Shown here one piece after another: positions 1 through 7,146 of a DNA stretch of 20,826 nucleotides (within the stretch, counting starts at the first letter, position 1; each line of letters begins with the position of its first letter). The translations under genes and the position numbers were made by a program. The DNA is from JADHLN01 sp965658435 (GTDB lineage Bacteria; Pseudomonadota; Alphaproteobacteria; Rickettsiales; JABIRX01). The notes under the pieces were generated by a model. The model was not told where the DNA came from. It worked only from the letters and a program-made list of their open reading frames with translations, and ran no database searches. The stretch spans positions 1 to 20,826 of the forward strand of contig CBFHSE010000027.1 of the NCBI GenBank assembly GCA_965658435.1, written 5' to 3'.

Positions 1-78
1 TCAGAAGGTATGCGTTTTGCAGTAAGAGAAGGAGGTCGTACAGTTGGTTCTGGTGTAGTTAGTAAAATTATTGAATAA
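1..78 (+). CDS. tuf: Elongation factor Tu, C-terminal end (partial)
   Basis: The first 25 codons of the window, read from base 1, give the last residues of EF-Tu and end at TAA (76-78). The peptide contains the hallmark C-terminal block MRFAVREGGRTVGSGVV followed by SKIIE, which belongs to beta-barrel domain 3. EF-Tu is the cytosolic GTPase that delivers aminoacyl-tRNA to the ribosome. The 5' end lies outside the window. Only 8 bases separate the stop from the tRNA-Trp, so tuf and the tRNA are very probably on one transcript that is processed to release the tRNA. This tuf-trpT-secE order is common in Alphaproteobacteria. Confidence 0.95.
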   Translation, partial: SEGMRFAVREGGRTVGSGVVSKIIE

Positions 79-86
79 AACCCCTA

Positions 87-162
87 GGGAGTGTAGCTCA
101 ATTGGTAGAGCGCCGGTCTCCAAAACCGGAGGTTAGGGGTTCGATCCCTCTCGCTCCTGCCA
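87..162 (+). tRNA. trpT: tRNA-Trp (anticodon CCA), 3' CCA encoded
   Basis: A full cloverleaf can be folded by hand. The acceptor stem is 87-93 with 152-158, the D arm is 96-99 with GAGC, and the anticodon stem is CCGGT/ACCGG around loop 118-124 (CTCCAAA), which puts anticodon CCA at 120-122. The T stem is 135-139 with 147-151 around TTCGATC. The discriminator is G159 and the CCA tail (160-162) is encoded. The first acceptor pair is G87 with T158, a G-U wobble, where bacterial tRNA-Trp normally has A1-U72; an A stands just before it at 86. The tRNA lies between tuf and secE and shares their orientation, so it is probably cut out of the tuf-secE-nusG transcript. Confidence 0.95.
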
Positions 163-194
163 ATATGTGAAGGAGTAACTTTAACTAGATTATT

Positions 195-383
195 ATGAAG
201 TTTTTAAATTTTATTGAAGAAACAAAGAAAGAAATTTTTAAGATATCATGGCTTAACAAAAAGGAGTTATCAATATCTACATTGTCAGTTTTTATGATTG
301 TAGGTTTGTTTTCCATATTTTTTTTAGTCGTTGATTTAATTATATCTAATTTAATAACATATATTTTAGGAATATTCGGTTAA
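195..383 (+). CDS. secE: Preprotein translocase subunit SecE
   Basis: This 62-residue protein has the short single-span form of SecE found in most bacteria outside the enterics. An amphipathic N-terminal helix (about residues 5-25, with ETKKEIFKISWLNKKE) lies on the membrane and is followed by one long hydrophobic segment (about 30-60). SecE clamps SecY in the inner-membrane SecYEG export channel. The W and the charged run just before the membrane span match the conserved SecE core. Its place between tRNA-Trp and nusG is the classical one. An in-frame TAG at 186-188 blocks any upstream ATG, so ATG 195 is the start. The only good Shine-Dalgarno-like stretch (AAGGAG, 170-175) is 19 bases away, which is unusually far. 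Confidence 0.93.
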   Translation: MKFLNFIEETKKEIFKISWLNKKELSISTLSVFMIVGLFSIFFLVVDLIISNLITYILGIFG

Positions 384-386
384 AAA

Positions 387-923
387 ATGTCAAATTATAA
401 ATGGTATGTAGTTCAAGCATATTCTGGTTCAGAGAAAAATGTCTTAAACACAATAAAGCAAAGATCAGAAAAAGCAGGTTTGCTTGAAAATATTGAAGAA
501 ATTTTAGTTCCAACAAAAAAAATTACTCAGGTTAAAAAAGGCAAAAAAACAGAGGTAGAAAAAAATTTCTATCCTGGTTATGTGCTTGTACATATGAATC
601 TAAGTGATGAATTATGGCACTTAATAAGACAAATTCCAAAAGTATCTGGTTTTATTTCACAAAATGGAAAGCCATTACCAATAAGTAAGGCTGAAGTAGA
701 TGGTATTATTGGCCAATTAGAGGATGAAAATTTTACAACTGAAGGTGAAATTGATTTTGAAATTGGTGAGACAATAAAGGTCATAGATGGAGGAGCTTTT
801 GACGGTTTTACGGGTATAATAGACTCGGTAGATACAGTTAAAAAACAGCTTTCAGTATCTGTAACAATTTTCGGAAGATCAACTCCTTTAATACTTGAAT
901 ATAACCAAGTTGAAAAAATATAA
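387..923 (+). CDS. nusG: Transcription termination/antitermination protein NusG
   Basis: The 178-residue length is typical for NusG. The N-terminal NGN domain (about 1-115) opens with KWYVVQAYSGSEKNV and contains FYPGYVLVHM, the signature that binds the beta' clamp helices of RNA polymerase. The C-terminal KOW domain (about 125-178) has the pattern GETIKVIDGGAFDGFTGII and contacts Rho or ribosomal protein S10. NusG suppresses pausing and couples transcription to translation or to Rho termination. It starts 4 bases after the secE stop, so the two are almost certainly cotranscribed and perhaps translationally coupled. The 60 bases after it are the longest gap before rpoC and might hold a weak internal promoter, but no convincing one is visible. 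Confidence 0.97.
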   Translation: MSNYKWYVVQAYSGSEKNVLNTIKQRSEKAGLLENIEEILVPTKKITQVKKGKKTEVEKNFYPGYVLVHMNLSDELWHLIRQIPKVSGFISQNGKPLPISKAEVDGIIGQLEDENFTTEGEIDFEIGETIKVIDGGAFDGFTGIIDSVDTVKKQLSVSVTIFGRSTPLILEYNQVEKI

Positions 924-983
924 ATTAAAACTTGATATATAAAAAAAAATAATATAGATAAGAACTCCTTTATTTTATAAATT

Positions 984-1415
984 ATGGCACAAAAAGAAGT
1001 TATTGGTAGTATAAAGTTGCAAGTTCCAGCAGGTCAGGCAAATCCATCCCCTCCAGTTGGACCAGCTTTGGGGCAAAAAGGTCTTAATATAATGGATTTT
1101 TGTAACAAATTCAACGATTCTACAAAAGAATTTGAAAAAGGTATGCCAATACCAGTTGTTATAACTGCATTTGCTGATAGATCATTTGAATTCATAACCA
1201 AGACACCTCCAACCTCATTTTTAATAAAGAAAGAGTTCAAAATAAAAAAAGGTTCTGGCACCACAGGAGCAGAAGTTATAAAAGAAGTTCAAAAATCAGC
1301 ATTACGTACAATTGCTGAGATTAAACAAAAAGATTTAAACTTACCAATTGATGCTATTATTGAAATGGTAGCGGGTACGGCAAGATCAATGGGTATTAAA
1401 GTTATTGAGGGCTAA
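984..1415 (+). CDS. rplK: 50S ribosomal protein L11
   Basis: The 143-residue protein has the L11 N-terminal signature: GSIKLQVPAGQANPSPPVGPALGQKG, here split as GSIKLQVPAGQANPS at 8-22 and PPVGPALGQKG at 23-33. The C-terminal RNA-binding domain follows (about 72-143), with KKGSGTTGAEVI and MVAGTARSMGIKV. L11 binds 23S rRNA at the GTPase-associated centre and forms the base of the stalk on which L10 and L7/L12 sit. The stop codon is followed at once by the ATG of rplA (zero gap), as expected for a coupled L11-L1 unit. No clear Shine-Dalgarno site precedes ATG 984, although the start is fixed by homology with the family N terminus. Confidence 0.97.
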   Translation: MAQKEVIGSIKLQVPAGQANPSPPVGPALGQKGLNIMDFCNKFNDSTKEFEKGMPIPVVITAFADRSFEFITKTPPTSFLIKKEFKIKKGSGTTGAEVIKEVQKSALRTIAEIKQKDLNLPIDAIIEMVAGTARSMGIKVIEG

Positions 1416-2105
1416 ATGGCAGTAGCAAAAAGATTAAAAAATATAGCAAAAAATATAGATGTTAATAAACAATATAATCTAAATGAAGCTCTTGAATTAA
1501 TAAAAGATAATGCAAAAGCAAAATTTGACGAATCAATTGATATAATTTTTAAGTTAAATCTTGATCCAAAATATCAAGATCAAAATATAAGAGAAATTGT
1601 TCAAATGCCTGAAGGGCTTGGTAAAAAAACAAGAGTAGCAGTCATTGCTAATAGTACTAAGCATGAAGATGCGACAAAAGCTGGTGCAGATTATGTTGGT
1701 TCTGAAGATTTGGTCGATGAAATCAAAATGGGAAAAACAGATTTTGATGTATGTGTAGCCACACCAGATATGATGGCAAAAGTTGGTCAATTAGGTAAAA
1801 TATTAGGGCCTAAAGGATTAATGCCTAATCCTAAATTAGGAACTGTAACTCAAGATGTCGCAAAAGCAGTAAAAAATGCAAAAAATGGGCAAGTTGAAAT
1901 TAAATTAGATAAAGCAGGAATAATGCACACAATAATTGGGAAAGCTAGTTTTGACATAAAGAAATTAAATAACAATTTTCAAGCATTATATAGTGCTGTA
2001 AAGTCAGCTAAGCCTTCAGGAGCAAAAGGATCATATATAAAATCACTATATATTAGTTCAACTCAAGGTTTAAGTGTAGAAGTATCATTGTCATCATTAG
2101 TATAA
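1416..2105 (+). CDS. rplA: 50S ribosomal protein L1
   Basis: The 229-residue protein is a normal-length L1. Clear marks are KFDESIDIIFKLNLDPK near the start, DFDVCVATPDMMAKVGQLGKILGPKGLMPNPK in the middle (stated here as a family block, residues about 109-140), and GAKGSYIKSLYISST near the C terminus. L1 forms the mobile stalk that guides deacylated tRNA from the E site, and in many bacteria it represses its own mRNA. The usual LPHGTG-type motif has drifted to MPEGLGKK (about residues 67-74), which is a mild oddity. ATG 1416 directly abuts the rplK stop, so translation is probably coupled. Confidence 0.96.
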   Translation: MAVAKRLKNIAKNIDVNKQYNLNEALELIKDNAKAKFDESIDIIFKLNLDPKYQDQNIREIVQMPEGLGKKTRVAVIANSTKHEDATKAGADYVGSEDLVDEIKMGKTDFDVCVATPDMMAKVGQLGKILGPKGLMPNPKLGTVTQDVAKAVKNAKNGQVEIKLDKAGIMHTIIGKASFDIKKLNNNFQALYSAVKSAKPSGAKGSYIKSLYISSTQGLSVEVSLSSLV

Positions 2106-2108
2106 AAA

Positions 2109-2615
2109 ATGAATTTAAACGAAAAAAAAACATTAGTAGAAAATCTTCATGAAGAGTTTAATTCTAACTCTATAATACTTGTAGCGCATTATTCGGGTCT
2201 TAATGTAGCGCAAATAAATGACCTTAGATCAAATGCCAAGGAGCAAGATGTTGTTGTTAGGGTCGTAAAAAATTCTTTAGCGAAAATAGCTATTGAAGAA
2301 ACTGATTTTTCTGATTTAAAATCAGAGCTTATTGGTCCTTCATTATTGATTTTTGCAAGCGATATTGTTTCAGCTGCTAAAATCATGGTTGATTTTGCTA
2401 AGAAAAATAAAGAATTGGTGATCAAAGCTGGTTCTTACAATAAGTCTAATATTGATAAGGAGGAAATAATAAATATTTCTAAAATGCCAACGTTAGATGA
2501 AATAAGGGCTAAGCTAATTAGCCTAATCAATTCACCAGCGACAAAAATTGCATGTGTGCTTAAAGCTCCTGCAACTAATTGTCTAGGTGTAATAGATGCA
2601 TATGCTAATAAATAA
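2109..2615 (+). CDS. rplJ: 50S ribosomal protein L10
   Basis: The 168-residue protein shows the L10 layout: an N-terminal rRNA-binding domain (about 1-135) beginning NLNEKKTLVENLHEEF, with VAHYSGLNVAQINDLR and VVKNSLAKIAI, then a C-terminal helix that carries L7/L12 dimers. L10 anchors the stalk to 23S rRNA next to L11. Only three A residues separate the rplA stop from this ATG, so the long structured L10 leader that regulates rplJL in enterics cannot exist as an intergenic element here. The protein is followed 18 bases later by rplL, its direct partner. Confidence 0.95.
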   Translation: MNLNEKKTLVENLHEEFNSNSIILVAHYSGLNVAQINDLRSNAKEQDVVVRVVKNSLAKIAIEETDFSDLKSELIGPSLLIFASDIVSAAKIMVDFAKKNKELVIKAGSYNKSNIDKEEIINISKMPTLDEIRAKLISLINSPATKIACVLKAPATNCLGVIDAYANK

Positions 2616-2633
2616 TTTATAAAGGTAAAAAAA

Positions 2634-3014
2634 ATGGCTGATTTAAATAAGATTATTGATGATTTATCTGCTCTTTCAGTAGTAGAAGCTGCTGAATTAT
2701 CAAAGCTACTAGAAGAGAAATGGGGTGTAACCGCTGCCGCTCCAGTTGCTGTTGCTGCTGCAGGTGTTGCCGGTGCTGCTGGTGCTGATGCTGTTGAAGA
2801 AAAAACAGATTTTTCTGTTGTTCTTGCAGAAATTGGCGATAAAAAGATTAATGTGATCAAGGAAGTAAGAGCTATTACAGGTTTAGGTCTAAAGGAAGCT
2901 AAAGATCTAGTAGAAGCTGCTCCAAAAGAAGTTAAAGGTTCAGTTCCCAAAGAAGAAGCTGAAAAAATGAAAGAAGCTCTTGAAGCTGCTGGAGCAAAAG
3001 TTGAGCTTAAATAA
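2634..3014 (+). CDS. rplL: 50S ribosomal protein L7/L12
   Basis: This 126-residue protein has the three L7/L12 parts: an N-terminal dimerisation domain (about 1-33, LSALSVVEAAELSKLLEEKWGV by position), an Ala/Gly-rich hinge (about 35-57) and the C-terminal factor-binding domain (about 58-126), with TDFSVVLAEIGDKKINVIK and GLGLKEAKDLVEAAP. The domain recruits EF-Tu, EF-G and IF-2 to the ribosome. A good Shine-Dalgarno (AAAGG, 2621-2625) sits 8 bases before ATG 2634, one of the few in this operon, consistent with the need to make several copies per ribosome. The hinge raises local GC because of its GCT/GCC alanine codons. Confidence 0.97.
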   Translation: MADLNKIIDDLSALSVVEAAELSKLLEEKWGVTAAAPVAVAAAGVAGAAGADAVEEKTDFSVVLAEIGDKKINVIKEVRAITGLGLKEAKDLVEAAPKEVKGSVPKEEAEKMKEALEAAGAKVELK

Positions 3015-3021
3015 TTAAGCT
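3004..3021 (+). promoter_or_regulatory. Small hairpin spanning the rplL stop codon
   Basis: AGCTTAA (3004-3010) and TTAAGCT (3015-3021) form a perfect 7-bp inverted repeat around loop ATAA, which holds most of the rplL stop codon. No T-run follows, so it does not look like a full intrinsic terminator. By position it could act as a weak attenuator, an RNA-processing site or an mRNA 3'-end stabiliser between the stalk genes and rpoB, as the much longer rplL-rpoB spacer does in enterics. That role is inferred. Confidence 0.35.
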
Positions 3022-3063
3022 AAAACTTATTATTTACTTCTTATAACCTTAATTAAACCAATA

Positions 3064-6000
3064 ATGAAAACTCAAAATAGAAATATAGACGCTATAACTT
3101 ATCGTAAAAACTACGGTAAAATTGGTGATACAATTCCTTTGCCAAATCTAATAGAGATTCAAAAAAATTCCTATAAATCATTATTTGATCAAAATAATAT
3201 ATCATTAGAAGATAATCTTGGTAAAGTATTTCTTTCTGTGTTTCCAATAAATGACTTTACAGGTCTTTCATCAATTGAGTTTGTTAATTACAGGTTAGAT
3301 AAACCAAAATATTCCCAGAACGAATCAATTAAGAGAGGGGCAACATATGCTGCGCCGATAAAAGTTACTTTAAGATTAATTGTTTGGGTGATAGACGAGG
3401 ATACCGGTTCTAAAGAAGTGAAATCCATAAAAGAACAGGAGGTTTATTTTGGTGATATTCCACTAATGACTGCTAAAGGTACATTTATTGTAAATGGAAC
3501 AGAAAGGGTTATTGTATCTCAGCTTCATAGATCTCCTGGTGTGTTTTTTGATCATGATAAAGGGAAAGCCACTAACCAAACAAAATTATTATACTCAGCC
3601 AGAATAATTCCTTACAGAGGTTCGTGGTTAGATTTTGAGTTTGATACAAAAGACTTGCTCTATTTTAGAATTGATAGAAAAAGAAAAATACTTGGCACAA
3701 CATTTATTAGGGCACTTGGATTATCAACAGAAGAAATATTGAAGATATTCTACAGCTCGAAAAAATATACAAAATCATCAAAAGGATATGAGGTTGAATT
3801 TGACCTTAAATCCGAAAAAGGAAATTTAGCAAAATTTGATATAGTTTCTGCTAATGACGGCAAGGTTAAAATAAAAGAGGGCGAAAAAATAACTGCTCTT
3901 TTAATCAAGAAATTAAGTGGTGAAAAATTAGATAAAATAATATTAAAACCTGAAAATTTACCAGGGTTGATAACAGCTAAAAATATCAATGACAATGAAC
4001 TAAAGGCTGGAACATTGATAAATGATGATAATATTGATAAATTTTCAAATGAAAAAGAGCTAGAATTAATTAGTTTAAGTGGAAATAATTATCCATTTAT
4101 ATATTACACATTAGCTGCAGATAAAAATTCAACTCAAGATGAAGCATTGATAGATATTTATAAGGTGCTAAGACCTGGTGATCCTCCATCAGCTGAAGCA
4201 TCAAAAGAAATATTTACATCATTATTTTTTACTGAAGATAAATATGATTTATCTCATGTGGGTAGAGCTAAGATAAATGAAAGACTTGGGCTTAAAATAT
4301 CTGAAAATGTTACATTATTAACTCAAGAAGACGCAATATCAGTAATTAAAACATTAGTTGAGCTAAAAGCAACTAACGCTGATAGTGACGATATTGATCA
4401 TTTAGGTAATAGAAGGGTTAGATCAGTTGGTGAATTAGTAGAAAATCAATTTAGAATTGGTCTTGTAAGAGTTCAGAGAGCAATACAAGAAAGAATGAAT
4501 TCAGTAGAAATTGATACTGTTTTGCCACAGGAATTAATAAATGTTAAGCCACTAGCTGCAACATTAAGGGAGTTTTTTGGAACATCTCAATTATCTCAAT
4601 TTATGGATCAAACAAATCCATTATCAGAAATAACTCATAAGAGAAGACTATCTGCATTAGGTCCAGGTGGTCTTTCAAGGGATAGGGCAGGATTTGAAGT
4701 TAGAGACGTTCATACTTCGCATTATGGAAGAATATGCCCAATTGAAACACCTGAAGGGCCTAATATAGGTCTAATTAATTCAGTTGCTACATATGCTAAA
4801 GTTAATAAACATGGCTTTCTTGAAAGTCCATACAGAAAAGTTATAAATGGAAAAGTAACTAGTGAAGTTGTATATTTATCAGCAACTAAAGAAACTGATT
4901 ATATAATCGCGCAAGCAAATGAAGAGCTAAATAAAGATGGAAGTCTAAAATCAGATTTACATAATTGTAGATATAATGGTAATTACATTATGGTTCCTTC
5001 AGAGAAAGTGAGCCTTATTGATTTATCCCCAAAACAAGTTGTATCAGTTGCAGCTTCGTTAATACCATTCCTAGAAAATGATGATGCAAATAGAGCCCTG
5101 ATGGGTTCAAACATGCAACGTCAAGCTGTTCCTCTATTATATCCTGATTCCCCTGTTGTTGGAACGGGTATGGAAAAAACTGTAGCTGCAGATTCATCGG
5201 CATGTGTAACATCCGACTATGATGGAGTAGTTGAAAAAGTTAATTCATCTAAAATTTTCATTAGAGTTGAAGATACAGATAGTGATGAAATTGTTCGAAT
5301 TTATGATTTAGAAAAATATCAAAGATCAAATCAAGATACATGTATAAATCAAAAGCCATTAGTAAGAGTGGGTCAAAAAATTAAAAAAGGTGATGTAATT
5401 GCCGATGGCCCAAGTACAAAAAATGGAGAATTAGCATTAGGAAGAAATGTGCTAGTAGGATTTATGTCATGGAATGGATATAATTTTGAGGATTCAATTA
5501 TTATGTCACAAAAAGTAGTTAGTGATGACGTATTCACATCAATTCATATAGAAGAATATGAAATAACTGCTAGAGATACTAGATTAGGTTCTGAAGAAGT
5601 TACAAGAGATATACCTAATGTTGGCGAAGAAGCTTTAAGAAATCTTGATGAGGTAGGTATTGTAAATATAGGTGCGGAGGTTAAAGGAGGTGACATATTA
5701 GTTGGAAAAGTAACTCCAAAAAGTGAATCTCCAACAACACCAGAAGAAAAATTACTTAGAGCAATATTTGGTGAAAAAGCAGCTGAAGTAAAGGATTCTT
5801 CATTATATGTCCCTCCAGGAGTAAAAGGTACTGTAATTGATATAAGGGTTTTTACAAGAAGAGGTGTGGAAAAAGACCAAAGAACACTATCTGTAGAACG
5901 ACAAAGAATATCAAAGCTTAAAGCAGATATGGAAGAAAAAGTCAAAATTATTGATAAGCATCTTATAACGAGAATCAAAGATATTGCACTTGATAAGGAA

Positions 6001-7122
6001 ATATCTAAGGCAATTGCAAAAATTAAAATAGGTTCAAAGCTTAAAGAAGATGATTTTACTGATATTTCAATATCAAATATCAGAAAGCTCTCATTAAAAG
6101 ATAATAACCTTAATGAAAAAGTTGAAAAACTAATTACAAAATATGATTTAACGCTTAATCAGCTTGAAAAAGATCTTTCAGAAGATATAGATAAATTACA
6201 AAGTGGAGATGATCTTCCTCAAGGTGTTCTTAAGTCAATAAAAGTATTTGTTGCTGTTAAACGAAGATTGCAGCCTGGAGATAAAATGGCTGGAAGACAT
6301 GGAAATAAAGGTGTAATATCAAAGATAGTTCCAATAGAAGATATGCCATATCTAGAAGATGGAACGCCACTAGATATTCTATTGAACCCACTTGGTGTAC
6401 CTTCCCGAATGAATGTAGGTCAAATATTAGAAACACATCTAGGTTTTGCTAATTTTACATTAGGTAAAAATATAGCAAAAATGGTAGATGATGTTCAATC
6501 TAAAGCTGATTACGATAAATTAAGAAAAGAAGCTATAAATGCATATGAAAATAGCAATGCTGAAAAATTTATCAATGAATTAAATGATGAAGAGCTCAAA
6601 GGTTTTGCGAAAGGTCTTGAAAGAGGTCTACCTATTGCAACTCCAGTTTTTGATGGTGCAAAAGAGTCAGATATTATTTCTGCATTAGAAAGAGCAGGTC
6701 TTAATAAATCAGGTCAGATGCAAGTATTTGATGGTAAAACAGGTGAAAAATTTGATAGGCATGTAACGGTAGGTTACATATATATGTTAAAACTGCACCA
6801 CCTTGTAGATGATAAAATTCATGCTAGATCAATTGGACCATATAGTCTTGTAACTCAACAACCACTTGGAGGTAAGTCTCATTTTGGTGGGCAAAGATTT
6901 GGTGAAATGGAATGTTGGGCGTTGCAGGCATATGGAGCATCATTTACGTTGCAAGAAATGCTAACTGTAAAATCAGATGATGTTGCAGGAAGAATTAAAC
7001 TATATGAATCAATAGTAAAAGGAGATAGTAATTTTGATTATGGTGTTCCAGAGTCATTCAATGTAATGATTAAGGAGCTTAAATCACTTTGCTTAAATAT
7101 TGATTTAGAAAAAAAAGAATAA
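3064..7122 (+). CDS. rpoB: DNA-directed RNA polymerase subunit beta
   Basis: The 1352-residue protein is full length for an alphaproteobacterial beta subunit. It opens with FGKIGD-like YGKIGDTIPLPNLIEIQ. The fork-loop/rifampicin region is at about residues 505-570 with SQLSQFMDQTNPLSEITHKR; the residues equivalent to E. coli Q513, D516, H526 and S531 are Q512, D515, H525 and S530, all of wild type. The catalytic-centre motif GDKMAGRHGNKG is at 1072-1083, including K1074 and K1082. The C-terminal clamp region (GGQRFGEMECWALQAYGA) is intact. Beta pairs with beta' to form the RNA polymerase cleft. It follows rplL by 49 bases and precedes rpoC by 24; the two subunits are separate, unlike the fused RpoBC of Wolbachia. 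Confidence 0.98.
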   Translation: MKTQNRNIDAITYRKNYGKIGDTIPLPNLIEIQKNSYKSLFDQNNISLEDNLGKVFLSVFPINDFTGLSSIEFVNYRLDKPKYSQNESIKRGATYAAPIKVTLRLIVWVIDEDTGSKEVKSIKEQEVYFGDIPLMTAKGTFIVNGTERVIVSQLHRSPGVFFDHDKGKATNQTKLLYSARIIPYRGSWLDFEFDTKDLLYFRIDRKRKILGTTFIRALGLSTEEILKIFYSSKKYTKSSKGYEVEFDLKSEKGNLAKFDIVSANDGKVKIKEGEKITALLIKKLSGEKLDKIILKPENLPGLITAKNINDNELKAGTLINDDNIDKFSNEKELELISLSGNNYPFIYYTLAADKNSTQDEALIDIYKVLRPGDPPSAEASKEIFTSLFFTEDKYDLSHVGRAKINERLGLKISENVTLLTQEDAISVIKTLVELKATNADSDDIDHLGNRRVRSVGELVENQFRIGLVRVQRAIQERMNSVEIDTVLPQELINVKPLAATLREFFGTSQLSQFMDQTNPLSEITHKRRLSALGPGGLSRDRAGFEVRDVHTSHYGRICPIETPEGPNIGLINSVATYAKVNKHGFLESPYRKVINGKVTSEVVYLSATKETDYIIAQANEELNKDGSLKSDLHNCRYNGNYIMVPSEKVSLIDLSPKQVVSVAASLIPFLENDDANRALMGSNMQRQAVPLLYPDSPVVGTGMEKTVAADSSACVTSDYDGVVEKVNSSKIFIRVEDTDSDEIVRIYDLEKYQRSNQDTCINQKPLVRVGQKIKKGDVIADGPSTKNGELALGRNVLVGFMSWNGYNFEDSIIMSQKVVSDDVFTSIHIEEYEITARDTRLGSEEVTRDIPNVGEEALRNLDEVGIVNIGAEVKGGDILVGKVTPKSESPTTPEEKLLRAIFGEKAAEVKDSSLYVPPGVKGTVIDIRVFTRRGVEKDQRTLSVERQRISKLKADMEEKVKIIDKHLITRIKDIALDKEISKAIAKIKIGSKLKEDDFTDISISNIRKLSLKDNNLNEKVEKLITKYDLTLNQLEKDLSEDIDKLQSGDDLPQGVLKSIKVFVAVKRRLQPGDKMAGRHGNKGVISKIVPIEDMPYLEDGTPLDILLNPLGVPSRMNVGQILETHLGFANFTLGKNIAKMVDDVQSKADYDKLRKEAINAYENSNAEKFINELNDEELKGFAKGLERGLPIATPVFDGAKESDIISALERAGLNKSGQMQVFDGKTGEKFDRHVTVGYIYMLKLHHLVDDKIHARSIGPYSLVTQQPLGGKSHFGGQRFGEMECWALQAYGASFTLQEMLTVKSDDVAGRIKLYESIVKGDSNFDYGVPESFNVMIKELKSLCLNIDLEKKE

Positions 7123-7146
7123 TATTATAAAAATAAGGTAATAATT

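Noticed and set aside
165..178. Minimal ORFs between tRNA-Trp and secE (ATG-TGA at 165-170; GTG-AAG-GAG-TAA at 167-178)
   Set aside because: They are one to three codons long with no ribosome-binding site; expected by chance.
932..960. A promoter in the nusG-rplK gap (TTGATA with TAGATA, 17-base spacing)
   Set aside because: The -10 box matches poorly (3/6), and such hits are common in AT-rich spacers. Cotranscription from upstream explains rplK.
2435..2950. A 171-codon open frame on the minus strand across rplJ and rplL
   Set aside because: It runs antisense to the strongly conserved L10 and L7/L12 genes; its Ala/Ser-rich product mirrors the alanine-rich hinge codons and resembles no family.
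5544..5978. A 144-codon open frame on the minus strand inside rpoB
   Set aside because: Antisense shadow of a conserved coding region, with no ribosome-binding site or recognisable motif. Similar shadows within rpoC, nusA and infB were dropped for the same reason.
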